Source: Desmonostoc muscorum FACHB-395
Lineage (GTDB): Bacteria > Cyanobacteriota > Cyanobacteriia > Cyanobacteriales > Nostocaceae
Direction: 5' to 3'
Assembly (NCBI RefSeq): GCF_014698035.1
Contig: NZ_JACJSF010000045.1
Coordinates: forward strand, 1 to 60,947
DNA: 60,947 nucleotides
The position numbers and the translations under genes were made by a program. Under the pieces are notes generated by a model. It saw only the letters and a list, made by a program, of their open reading frames with translations, did not search any database and was not told where the DNA came from. Positions 50,207 through 58,333 of the stretch are shown here, in pieces. Within the stretch, counting starts at the first letter, position 1. Each line of letters starts with the position of its first letter.

Positions 50207-51499
50207 ATGCTTCAGGCTTTAGGCAGGCGGCTTTTATTTTCATATTTAGGTGTAATGGTAACAATTTGGGGGACTTCTACTACAATTGTTTACCATTTTT
50301 TATCTTATAATCTTTATCAAAAATTAGATAGTGAAATTATCACTTTAGCAAATGCAGCTGCTCACAACTTAATAGCAGCGCCAGTAGACAAAAAAGCAAT
50401 CAATACTAAAATACCTCGAATTTTAGATAATGATGATGATGGAGATTTAGATATTCCTTGGCAAGATTTACGTGAAAATCATCAAGGAGTAGAATGGTTT
50501 GATGCTAATGGTCGGCTATTGGCTAAAGCGGGAACCACTATTTCTCGAATGTCTTTTACTGCTAACTTTGACATCAGCCAACACCATAAAATTCGCAGTA
50601 TTACTATTCCTGTTTATCTACATAGTTTAACTGGAAGAAAAAAAAAGCTTCAAGGCTATGTGCGGGTAAGTGAATCTACAGAAGAATTAGAAGAAGAACT
50701 AAATAGAGTTTTATGGGGATTTGAGTTAGGAGGATTGATTGTAATAATTCTTAGCGGCTTAGGTGGTTGGTGGCTAACAAGACAATCTTTACAGCCAATT
50801 GAGCAAAGTATCCAGCAATTAAAACAGTTTACTGCCGATGCTTCTCACGAGTTGCGTAGTCCTTTAACAATTATTAAAACTTCGGTTGAAGTGATTATGA
50901 GTTATCCAGAGAGAATTCATCCAGCTAATTTAAATAAATTGGAAGCAATATCATCTGCAAGTAATCAAATGACTCGATTAGTAGAAGATTTACTTTTATT
51001 AGCTCGAACTGATGCAGTAACGAGTCCTAAAATGATTGCATGGATCAGTATTCCTTTAGATGAATTATTAGAGGATTTGGTAGAGTTTTTGGAACCGCAA
51101 GCGGTATCTAAGGAAATTACTCTCAAGTCAGAAATATCAACCGAAGTTTTTATCAAAGGTGAAGCTATTCAACTAAAGCGATTATTTTCTAATTTGTTGC
51201 AAAATGCCTTGCACTATACACCTAAAGGAGGGACTGTCATAGTTTCTCTAGTTAAACTTGAGCGGTTTGTAGCCATAAATGTTCAAGATACTGGTATTGG
51301 TGTTGCTCCAGAACACATTCCGTTAATTTTTAATCGCTTTTGGAGGGCAGATCAAGCTAGAAATCAGCGAGAGGGAGGCTTAGGTTTAGGATTAGCTATT
51401 GCATTAGCGATCGCTAGAACTCATGGAGGAGATATTACCGTCACCAGTGAAATCGGTATTGGTAGCTGCTTTCAGGTACGTTTGCCATTAGCTTCTTAG
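50207..51499 (+). CDS. Sensor histidine kinase with acidic DxDxDG periplasmic loop
   Basis: From ATG 50207 the kinase has 430 residues. Two membrane helices (about 11-31 and 166-186) flank a periplasmic domain of about 130 residues. In it, LDNDDDGDLDIPW (residues 73-85) resembles a calcium-binding EF-hand loop. The catalytic part has the H-box FTADASHELRSPLTII (histidine near 219), NLLQNALHYTPKGG, DTGIGV and GGLGLGLAIA. It starts four bases after the regulator stop; the TTG two codons earlier is less likely. The signal may be a divalent metal; this is an inference from the loop only. Confidence 0.93.
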   Translation: MLQALGRRLLFSYLGVMVTIWGTSTTIVYHFLSYNLYQKLDSEIITLANAAAHNLIAAPVDKKAINTKIPRILDNDDDGDLDIPWQDLRENHQGVEWFDANGRLLAKAGTTISRMSFTANFDISQHHKIRSITIPVYLHSLTGRKKKLQGYVRVSESTEELEEELNRVLWGFELGGLIVIILSGLGGWWLTRQSLQPIEQSIQQLKQFTADASHELRSPLTIIKTSVEVIMSYPERIHPANLNKLEAISSASNQMTRLVEDLLLLARTDAVTSPKMIAWISIPLDELLEDLVEFLEPQAVSKEITLKSEISTEVFIKGEAIQLKRLFSNLLQNALHYTPKGGTVIVSLVKLERFVAINVQDTGIGVAPEHIPLIFNRFWRADQARNQREGGLGLGLAIALAIARTHGGDITVTSEIGIGSCFQVRLPLAS

Positions 51500-51500
51500 T

Positions 51501-51785
51501 TTAATTCTTAGGGTTTTGCCGAGTTTTTTTACCAAATAAACCAGACATATTTAATCCTGTCACCAACAATCCCAAAAGTCCTAATCCATTCAAAATTGGG
51601 TAGATTCCTTGCAGATGAAAGATTTCACCTGTATGGATACTTAAGAGGAAGCTAGCTGGAACTCCTATACCAATAGACCACTCGCGGACAAAGGTTGTTA
51701 ATATCCCAGTCAGCACGGTTAACATCAGTGGCACAGATAAGATGATGCCAAGGATACGATGATACTTACGAAATAAACGTTTCAT
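51501..51785 (-). CDS. Small PepSY-associated-TM-like membrane protein
   Basis: From ATG 51785 (MKRLFRKYHRILGI) it has 94 residues; an upstream start adds 11 unlikely residues. Two or three hydrophobic segments occur. The N-terminus RLFRKYHRILGIILSVPLMLTVLTGI is the first helix pattern of PepSY-associated membrane proteins (YHRWLGI). It is far shorter than full PepSY-TM proteins and may be a small member rather than a truncated one. It is convergent with the sensor kinase, with one base between the stops. Confidence 0.75.
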   Translation of the reverse strand: MKRLFRKYHRILGIILSVPLMLTVLTGILTTFVREWSIGIGVPASFLLSIHTGEIFHLQGIYPILNGLGLLGLLVTGLNMSGLFGKKTRQNPKN

Positions 51786-51861
51786 GGTATTTTTCCGGTA
51801 GTAGAAACTTTTTCCCAATACAATGTAGGCTCAATATCACCAGAAATGCAAATGAGATGAG

Positions 51862-51928
51862 AGAAATCGAGTCTTGTCAGACAAGACTCGAAGTCAGCAA
51901 TTGGTGTGAGGAGTCTTGATAGACTCTG
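51862..51928 (-). ncRNA. yfr1: Small regulatory RNA Yfr1
   Basis: On the minus strand the order is: a 5' hairpin GAGUCU-AUCA-AGACUC (51911-51926), the single-stranded motif ACUCCUCACAC (51904-51914, overlapping the hairpin's last bases), then a 3' terminator hairpin CGAGUCUUGUC-U-GACAAGACUCG (51868-51890) followed by AUUUCUC. This is the architecture and ultraconserved 11-mer published for Yfr1, a small RNA of nearly all cyanobacteria known to pair with porin-type mRNAs. The exact 5' end was not determined here; the ends given are estimates from the hairpins. Confidence 0.9.
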
Positions 51929-51952
51929 TTCTTAAGGTAAAGCATGACAAGT

Positions 51953-51996
51953 AAAAAACTCGGAAAGAGAAAATATTGGTTCTTTCCGAGTTTTTT
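51953..51996. terminator. 16-bp bidirectional terminator
   Basis: AAAAAACTCGGAAAGA and TCTTTCCGAGTTTTTT are perfect inverted repeats with a 12-nt loop, with T-runs in both directions. It lies just upstream of yfr1 and no annotated gene ends here on either strand. Confidence 0.85.
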
Positions 51997-52171
51997 ACCT
52001 TGATAGCTTTAATATTTGAATAACAAAAATATTACCTAATATTTTTGTTCCTAGTCAGCATAATTTATAAACACTAGTACAGGTCGAGACCCAAAATTAA
52101 AGCATGGGTGACTTTTGATTTCCGCCTTGCGGTACTAGTCTACACAAACGAGTTTTGATGAGGAGTTGAGA

Positions 52172-52663
52172 ATGAATCGTTTTAATCCAGTACTGATAGT
52201 TGCTGCAATCAGCATGATGACTTTGGTTGGATGCAATAAGGGTGACGAACCTACTGCACAGACACCACCTGCCGGGAGTTCTATCTCCGATACAACAGCC
52301 ACTCCCTCTGCTACAACCACCCCTGATGTTCCCACTCCCGCTGCGACAACCTCCCCTGGTGCAGCAGCCACTCCCACTAAAACAACTGAATTTCAAGGTC
52401 TACAAGGTGTTGTTACCAATACTAAGGCCGCAGTTCAGGCGGGAGATTTTACTAAAGCTAAAGGGGAATTTGATAAATTTGAAGATTTCTGGTCAAAGGT
52501 TGAGGATGGAGTTAAAACTAAATCTCCCACTACCTACAAAGAAATTGAAGATAAATCCGATGAGATTAAGGCAGGGCTGAAAGCCTCTGCACCAAATAAA
52601 CCAAAATTGTTAACAGCCTTAGAGGTTCTTAACAAGGATGTCACTAGTGTTGCCAAGCCTTAA
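52172..52663 (+). CDS. Lipoprotein with helical domain, unknown function
   Basis: From ATG 52172 (AGGAG site before it; a TTG six bases earlier is possible) it has 163 residues. The signal ends in LVGC, a lipobox with the cysteine near residue 21. A Thr/Pro/Ala-rich linker (about 25-70) follows. The last 90 residues are a helical bundle: VTNTKAAVQAGDFTKAKGEFDKFEDFWSKVEDGVKTKSPTTYKEIED-like spacing of W, K and E residues. I do not assign a family. It lies between yfr1 and an SLH-OprB porin. Confidence 0.75.
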   Translation: MNRFNPVLIVAAISMMTLVGCNKGDEPTAQTPPAGSSISDTTATPSATTTPDVPTPAATTSPGAAATPTKTTEFQGLQGVVTNTKAAVQAGDFTKAKGEFDKFEDFWSKVEDGVKTKSPTTYKEIEDKSDEIKAGLKASAPNKPKLLTALEVLNKDVTSVAKP

Positions 52664-52739
52664 GAGCTAAATACATAGACTGAGTATTTGTTGGCTAGTT
52701 TGCTAGTAGTACGTCAAGTTGAAATTGATGGATAAGCAA

Positions 52740-52797
52740 GTTTGTAGTAAGGACTTTAGTCATGATTATTTTAAGCACTTTAGTGCTTACTACAAAC
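52740..52797. repeat. Inverted repeat GTTTGTAGTAAG / CTTACTACAAAC
   Basis: Twelve-base perfect arms bound 58 bp upstream of the porin gene, with an inner AAGCACTTTAGTGCTT palindrome. Such elements recur in Nostoc gaps. Confidence 0.7.
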
Positions 52798-52857
52798 TAT
52801 CAAAATTAATTTAGACATTGTACTAGTCCTGATTAATTTTTTGTGTGAGAAATAAAA

Positions 52858-54558
52858 ATGTTAAAAGCAAAAGTTCTATGGAGTTTTCTTCAGCAGGCTC
52901 CATTCGTTGTGCTTGTTGCCTCAGCTGTTAGTTATGGTGGGCTGGCAATAGCATTTCCTGCAAATAATACTACATCAAAACCTGAAAATAACCAAACCGA
53001 GCAATCTCTAGAGTCTCCGGCAACTGCTAATGCTGTCGCGCAAGTTACTTCTGTATCTCAATTATCAGATGTGCAGCCAACTGATTGGGCATTTCAAGCG
53101 CTGCAATCATTAGTAGAACGTTACGGTTGTATTGCTGGATATCCCAATAGTACATATCGCGGTAATCGAGCGATGACGCGATATGAATTTGCGGCGGGTT
53201 TGAATGCTTGTCTACAACGCGTCAATGAACTGATTGCTACGTCAACTAATGATTTGGTTAAGAAACAAGATTTAGCCACATTACAAAAATTGCAAGAGGA
53301 ATTTACCGCCGAACTAGCAACCTTACGCGGTCGAGTTGATGCGCTGGAAACACGCAGCGCCGAACTGGAACAGCATCAGTTTTCTACCACTACCAAACTC
53401 AATGGTGAAGCGATTTTTGCAGTAGCAGGGGTTGTGTCAGGAGATAATGCTAGAGGAGGAAAAATCAATCGCAATCCTATTTTAGGCGATCGCGTCCGTC
53501 TCAACTTTGATTCCAGCTTTACAGGCAAAGATTTACTCAGAACCCGACTGCAAGCCACAAATCTGAATGCCTTCTCTGCAAATTCTACATTTACACCAGA
53601 AGGTGACTTCCGGTTTGCTGGTGGTACTTTTGATAATGGTAACAACAATGCTGTTGGGATAGATGCGCTGTTGTATCAGTTCCCTCTCACTCAGAAAACA
53701 AATGTCGTTGTTGAAGCAAACGCAGGTGCAGCTGATGATTTTACTAATACAGTAAACCCTTACTTAGATGGAGATGGTGGTAGCGGTGCTCTTTCTCATT
53801 TTGGGACTCGCAACCCTATTTACTATCTAGTTAATGGTGCTGGTTTAGGAATTCAGCATCAGTTTAGCAAGAATCTAGAACTAAGTTTGGGGTATTTAGC
53901 TAACGATCCTGCTAATGCTCAAAATGGAAGTGGTTTATTCAACGGTGCTTATGGAGCCATAGCCCAGTTAACGGTCAAACCGACTGATAAATTCACCCTT
54001 GGTTTGACTTACGTTAATTCTTACAACAATGATTTCACTGCCAATGGTAGTACAGGCAGCAACCGTGCTAACCTGCGTTCGGCTTTACTGAATAATCCCA
54101 ATTTACCAGATGATTTAGCTGCATTTTCTGGTGCCGATTTGCCAGTATCCAGTAATGCTTATGGTGCAGAAGCATCATTAAAACTGAGTGATAAATTTAT
54201 TTTGGGTGGCTGGGCTGGTTACACTAACACTCGGATCTTAGCAAGCAATGGAAGTGGAATTAATCGGGGAAGTCTTGATATCTGGAACTGGGCGGTTACT
54301 TTAGGATTCCCCGACCTTGGTAAAAAAGGTAATCTAGCTGGTATTGTGGTTGGTATGGAACCTTATGTGACAAGTTCCAGTGTTGCCCAAATTGGCAAAG
54401 ACAAGAACAATTCCTATCATCTAGAAGCGTTTTACCAGTATAAGATGAGCGACAATATTACCATTACTCCCGGAGTTATTTGGTTGACTTCGCCGGATAA
54501 CAACAGCAATAACAATGATGCTGTCATTGGTGCATTGAGAACTACTTTTACTTTCTAA
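52858..54558 (+). CDS. SLH-domain OprB-family porin
   Basis: A 566-residue outer-membrane porin: signal-like start (about 1-35), SLH domain (about 60-120, VTSVSQLSDVQPTDWAFQAL, RAMTRYEFAAGLNACLQRVNEL), coiled coil (about 140-175, LQKLQEEFTAELATLRGRVDALETR) and an OprB barrel ending in GALRTTFTF. It is paralogous to 40988-42880. Such porins are annotated as iron-uptake or carbohydrate-selective. It lies downstream of yfr1 and a lipoprotein gene; Yfr1 regulates porins in Prochlorococcus. The RBS is not strong; start chosen at the ATG with the hydrophobic signal. Confidence 0.93.
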   Translation: MLKAKVLWSFLQQAPFVVLVASAVSYGGLAIAFPANNTTSKPENNQTEQSLESPATANAVAQVTSVSQLSDVQPTDWAFQALQSLVERYGCIAGYPNSTYRGNRAMTRYEFAAGLNACLQRVNELIATSTNDLVKKQDLATLQKLQEEFTAELATLRGRVDALETRSAELEQHQFSTTTKLNGEAIFAVAGVVSGDNARGGKINRNPILGDRVRLNFDSSFTGKDLLRTRLQATNLNAFSANSTFTPEGDFRFAGGTFDNGNNNAVGIDALLYQFPLTQKTNVVVEANAGAADDFTNTVNPYLDGDGGSGALSHFGTRNPIYYLVNGAGLGIQHQFSKNLELSLGYLANDPANAQNGSGLFNGAYGAIAQLTVKPTDKFTLGLTYVNSYNNDFTANGSTGSNRANLRSALLNNPNLPDDLAAFSGADLPVSSNAYGAEASLKLSDKFILGGWAGYTNTRILASNGSGINRGSLDIWNWAVTLGFPDLGKKGNLAGIVVGMEPYVTSSSVAQIGKDKNNSYHLEAFYQYKMSDNITITPGVIWLTSPDNNSNNNDAVIGALRTTFTF

Positions 54559-54595
54559 AGGTCATAAGGGATTTCCAGTTAAAAAACATCCCCTT

Positions 54596-54624
54596 GTAGG
54601 GGCGGACAGATGTGCCGCCCCTAC
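54596..54624. repeat. Palindromic element GTAGGGGCGG / CCGCCCCTAC
   Basis: Ten-base perfect arms with a nine-base loop 37 bp after the porin stop. Related copies are at 9555, 58273 and 59130. It may serve as terminator, though no T-run follows. The rest of the 258 bp gap before the next gene shows nothing else. Confidence 0.75.
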
Positions 54625-54816
54625 TCTGTATCATGAGTATGTTTCGGTCAATATGCCCAATACCCCATGACCAATCCCTAATGCCCCAATTCAGATGCAT
54701 CTTATGGAAGTTCCTCAAATATCGATATCCATAGGAGACTAGAGAAAGAAGAACAAAATAAATATATGTGATGCGTTTTCAAGCACTGAAGGCTGTAACT
54801 ACTTTAAGGAGGATTT

Positions 54817-57345
54817 ATGCGTGCAGTACTGATGGCAGGGGGTTCAGGAACGCGGCTTCGCCCGTTAACTTGCGATCTGCCCAAACCGATGGTGCCAATC
54901 CTAAATCGACCAATTGCCGAACATATTATCAATCTTCTCAAACGACATCAAATTACAGAAGTTATTGCGACATTGCATTATTTACCTGATGTCTTGCGAG
55001 ACTATTTTCAAGATGGCAGCGATTTTGGTGTTCAGATGACTTATGCCGTCGAAGAAGACCAGCCTTTGGGTACAGCAGGCTGTGTGAAAAACATTGCCGA
55101 ACTTCTGGATGAAACTTTTTTAGTCATTAGCGGCGATAGCATAACAGATTTTGACCTCACGGCTGCGATCGCATTTCACAAACAAAATAAGTCAAAAGCT
55201 ACTTTGATTTTGACCAGAGTTCCCAACCCAATTGAATTTGGAGTGGTGATTACTGATCAAGAAGGACGAATTAGCCGATTTTTAGAAAAACCCTCTAGTA
55301 GTGAAATTTTTTCCGATACCGTCAACACTGGTACTTACATTCTCGAACCAGAAATTTTAGAATATCTACCAGCAAACGTTGAATGTGACTTTTCCAAAGA
55401 CTTATTCCCCTTACTGCTAGCAAAAGATGAGCCAATGTATGGTTACATCGCTCAAGGTTATTGGTGCGATGTTGGTCACTTAGATGCCTATCGGGAAGCT
55501 CAGTATGACGCATTAGATCGGAAGGTAAATCTCGATTGCGCCTACAAAGAAGTTTCTCATGAGTTATGGGTAGGTCAAAATACTTACATTGACCAGACGG
55601 CTGTGATTGAAACTCCGGCTGTGATTGGTGACAATTGCCGTATCGGTGCAAGAGTGCAGATTGAAGCCGGAACCGTAATTGGCGATAACGTTACTATTGG
55701 CGCTGATGCCAATCTCAAACGTCCGATAGTGTGGAATGGGGCTTTTATTGGTGATGAAGCACATCTTTCTGCCTGTGTGATTTCCCGTGGCGCTCGTGTA
55801 GACCGCCGTGCCCATGTATTAGAAGCTGCTGTTGTGGGTTCGCTTTCCACGGTGGGAGAAGAAGCCCAAATTAGTCCAGGTGTGCGCGTTTGGCCAAGTA
55901 AAAAGATTGAGTCAGGGGCAGTTTTAAACATTAACTTAATTTGGGGCAACACCGCCCAACGAAATTTATTTGGGCAACGTGGTGTGCAAGGATTAGCGAA
56001 TATCGATATCACCCCAGAATTCGCCGTGAAATTGGGATCTGCTTACGGTTCTACCTTGAAACCTGGTTCTAAGGTAACGGTTTCTCGTGACCAGCGTAAT
56101 GTCTCACGGATGGTGACGCGATCGCTCATTGCGGGTTTAATGTCAGTAGGTATTGATATTCAAAACCTTGATGCTACTGCTATCCCCATTGCCCGCACGG
56201 TTATACCCACAATGTCGGTAGCTGGTGGTATCCATGTGCGAGTCCACCCCGATCGCCCTGACTACATTCTGATTGAATTCATGGATGCTAAGGGGATTAA
56301 TATTTCCAAAGCCCTAGAAAAGAAAATCGAAGGGGCTTACTTTAAGGAAGATATGCGGCGGGCGCTAATTCATGAAATTGGCGATGTATCTTACCCCAGC
56401 CAAGTCATGGAGCGCTACTGCACTGCTTTTGAGAAACTTTTGCATGTTCATACACTCCGCAACAGTCGGGCAAAAGTGGTGATTGACTATGTTTATGCGG
56501 TATCAGGGGCAGTTCTACCCCAAATGTTGGATAAATTTGGTGCTGATGCAGTAGTACTGAATGCCAGTGTCAATAAATCGGCGATGTCAATCACCGATCG
56601 CGAAGGACTACTAACTCAGTTAGGTCATGTAGTAGAAGCATTGAAAGCTAACTTTGGTGTGCAAGTCTCAGCTAATGGAGAACAACTGATTTTAGTTGAT
56701 GAATCAGGCTATCCAATTCGTGGGGAAACTTTAACAGCACTGATGGTAGACATGATTCTGACGGCTAACCCCAGAGGAACAGTAGTAGTGCCGGTTCATG
56801 CTTCTAGTGCTATTGAACAAGTCGCCCGCCGTCATGATGGCAGAGTGATTCGCACCAAAGCCAACCCTACAGCTTTAATGGAAGCTTGTCAAAAAAATCC
56901 GAATGTGGTTTTGGGAGGTAGTGGAGAAACTGGTTTTATTTTCCCGCAACTGCATCCGGGATTTGATTCTATGTTCTGTATTGCCAAGATCATTGAGATG
57001 TTAACTATACAGGAGCGATCGCTGGCTGCTGCACGGTCAGAATTGCCCCGTGTAATTCACAAAACTTATACAGTCCGTTGTCCGTGGACAGCTAAGGGTG
57101 CTTTGATGCGTTACTTAGTGGAAACTCACCCAGCCCAAAACTTAGAACTCATTGATGGAGTGAAAATTTGTCAACCTTATGATGATAGTTGGTTGTTAGT
57201 TTTACCAGATGCCAGCGAACCACTGGTGCATCTGTATGCAAATAGCAACGATCGCGAATGGGTAGATGAGACTGTCAGAAATTACCGTACCCGTGTTCAG
57301 AGTTTTGTGGAAAGACAACAAGAATATCAACCAGCAGAAGTGTAA
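54817..57345 (+). CDS. Mannose-1-phosphate guanylyltransferase with degenerate mutase domain
   Basis: An 842-residue protein with strong RBS AAGGAGGA. Residues 1-235 are a nucleotidyltransferase: VLMAGGSGTRLRPLTCDLPKP with the signature GGSGTRLRP, ISGDSITDFD near 107. Residues 245-360 are left-handed beta-helix repeats (VIGDNCRIGARVQIEAGTVIGDNVTIG). Residues 375-840 look like a phosphohexomutase, but the active-site loops are replaced: VHPDRPD for ASHNP near 473, LVDESGYPI for DGDGDR near 625, GGSGETGF for GGEQSGH near 700, and LPDASEPLVHLY for the phosphate loop near 795. It likely makes an NDP-sugar with a non-catalytic, regulatory mutase-like domain. Confidence 0.9.
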   Translation: MRAVLMAGGSGTRLRPLTCDLPKPMVPILNRPIAEHIINLLKRHQITEVIATLHYLPDVLRDYFQDGSDFGVQMTYAVEEDQPLGTAGCVKNIAELLDETFLVISGDSITDFDLTAAIAFHKQNKSKATLILTRVPNPIEFGVVITDQEGRISRFLEKPSSSEIFSDTVNTGTYILEPEILEYLPANVECDFSKDLFPLLLAKDEPMYGYIAQGYWCDVGHLDAYREAQYDALDRKVNLDCAYKEVSHELWVGQNTYIDQTAVIETPAVIGDNCRIGARVQIEAGTVIGDNVTIGADANLKRPIVWNGAFIGDEAHLSACVISRGARVDRRAHVLEAAVVGSLSTVGEEAQISPGVRVWPSKKIESGAVLNINLIWGNTAQRNLFGQRGVQGLANIDITPEFAVKLGSAYGSTLKPGSKVTVSRDQRNVSRMVTRSLIAGLMSVGIDIQNLDATAIPIARTVIPTMSVAGGIHVRVHPDRPDYILIEFMDAKGINISKALEKKIEGAYFKEDMRRALIHEIGDVSYPSQVMERYCTAFEKLLHVHTLRNSRAKVVIDYVYAVSGAVLPQMLDKFGADAVVLNASVNKSAMSITDREGLLTQLGHVVEALKANFGVQVSANGEQLILVDESGYPIRGETLTALMVDMILTANPRGTVVVPVHASSAIEQVARRHDGRVIRTKANPTALMEACQKNPNVVLGGSGETGFIFPQLHPGFDSMFCIAKIIEMLTIQERSLAAARSELPRVIHKTYTVRCPWTAKGALMRYLVETHPAQNLELIDGVKICQPYDDSWLLVLPDASEPLVHLYANSNDREWVDETVRNYRTRVQSFVERQQEYQPAEV

Positions 57346-57396
57346 TTCGTAATTCGTAATTCGTAATTTAATTCTTTAATTACGAATTACGAATTA
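57343..57396. repeat. STRR palindrome with TTCGTAA heptamers
   Basis: TAATTCGTAATTCGTAATT at 57350-57368 and its exact reverse complement at 57378-57396 form a 19 bp stem with a 9-nt loop at the end of the guanylyltransferase gene. A further palindrome, GAGACG..CGTCTC, lies at 57456-57478. Together they fill much of the 410 bp before flavodoxin. Confidence 0.8.
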
Positions 57397-57608
57397 TGTT
57401 GAGGGGGTTCTAAATCATTGAGAACATTCGTTTAGGTAAGACCAAAACACTTGTAGAGACGGCGATTTATCGCGTCTCGAAAACCCAAAATTTTTGCCAG
57501 TAGCCATTTGAACCGTATTGCCCCGCTCCTGATTGAGTTGGAATGAACCGCAGCCCGCTTTTCCGGTTTATTCCCTGAAATCCTTTACAAAACTTAATTT
57601 ATTCTAAA

Positions 57609-57623
57609 TGATAAAAACTATCA
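57609..57623. promoter_or_regulatory. Fur-box-like site upstream of flavodoxin
   Basis: TGATAAAAACTATCA matches the 7-1-7 Fur consensus TGATAATnATTATCA in 12 of 14 positions. It lies 133 bp before the flavodoxin ATG. Iron control of flavodoxin by FurA is known from Anabaena; binding here is inferred only. Confidence 0.5.
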
Positions 57624-57755
57624 ATAAATCTGGTAGGATATCTCCAAGCTTATTGAGATAGATATTCATTAAGCTAAAAATATATTTCAACAAGCAAGGT
57701 AAATAAGTATCCTTGCGTAAATTATTGCGTTCCAAATTCATATACAGGTGGCAAT

Positions 57756-58268
57756 ATGTCGAAAAAAATCGGTCTGTTCTACGGTACTCAAACTGGCAAC
57801 ACTGAATCTGATGCTGAAAAAATTCGGGATGAGTTTGGTGGTGATGTTGTAACATTACATCCCATTTACGAGGCGGATACTACCACGTTTGATGAGTATG
57901 AATTACTGATTATTGGTTCTCCAACTTGGGATATTGGTCAACTTCAGAGCGATTGGGAAGGCTTTTATTCCGATCTGGATGAAATAGATTTTAGCGGTAA
58001 GTTAGTTGCCTATTTTGGTGATGGAGATCAATATGGCTATGCCGATAACTTTCAGGATGCAATGGGAATTTTAGAAGAAAAAATTTCCCGGCGCGGCGGT
58101 AAAACTGTTGGCTATTGGTCAACGGAGGGTTATGAATTTGAGAATTCTAGAGCCTTGAAAAATGGCAAGTTTGTTGGTTTGGCACTTGATGAAGGTAGTC
58201 AATCTGATCTCACAGACGAGCGAATTAAAACTTGGGTTGCTCAGTTGAAAACAGAATTTGGTTTGTAG
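57756..58268 (+). CDS. isiB: Flavodoxin
   Basis: A 170-residue long-chain flavodoxin. FMN phosphate loop GTQTGNTES at 10-18, isoalloxazine loops SPTWDIGQLQSDW near 55-67 and FGDGDQYGYADNF near 88-100, as in Anabaena flavodoxin. It carries electrons from photosystem I to FNR in place of ferredoxin when iron is low. A Fur-like site lies upstream. A perfect palindrome and an alpha/beta hydrolase gene follow. Confidence 0.96.
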   Translation: MSKKIGLFYGTQTGNTESDAEKIRDEFGGDVVTLHPIYEADTTTFDEYELLIIGSPTWDIGQLQSDWEGFYSDLDEIDFSGKLVAYFGDGDQYGYADNFQDAMGILEEKISRRGGKTVGYWSTEGYEFENSRALKNGKFVGLALDEGSQSDLTDERIKTWVAQLKTEFGL

Positions 58269-58272
58269 AAAT

Positions 58273-58302
58273 TAGGGGCTTACAGCTAGCTGTAAGCCCC
58301 TA
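58273..58302. repeat. Perfect 30-bp palindrome
   Basis: TAGGGGCTTACAGCT joined directly to its reverse complement, five bases after the flavodoxin stop. It belongs to the TAGGGGC family of this window and may act as a transcript end or processing signal. Confidence 0.85.
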
Positions 58303-58333
58303 CTATTGATAGTTTAGAAATTATAGGTAATTT

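Larger units (their letters stand above)
51786..52171. other. Intergenic region carrying Yfr1 and a second strong terminator
   Basis: About 385 bp. It holds the minus-strand small RNA Yfr1 (51862-51928) and a long bidirectional hairpin at 51953-51996. The final part has an RBS (AGGAG) before ATG 52172. Confidence 0.7.
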
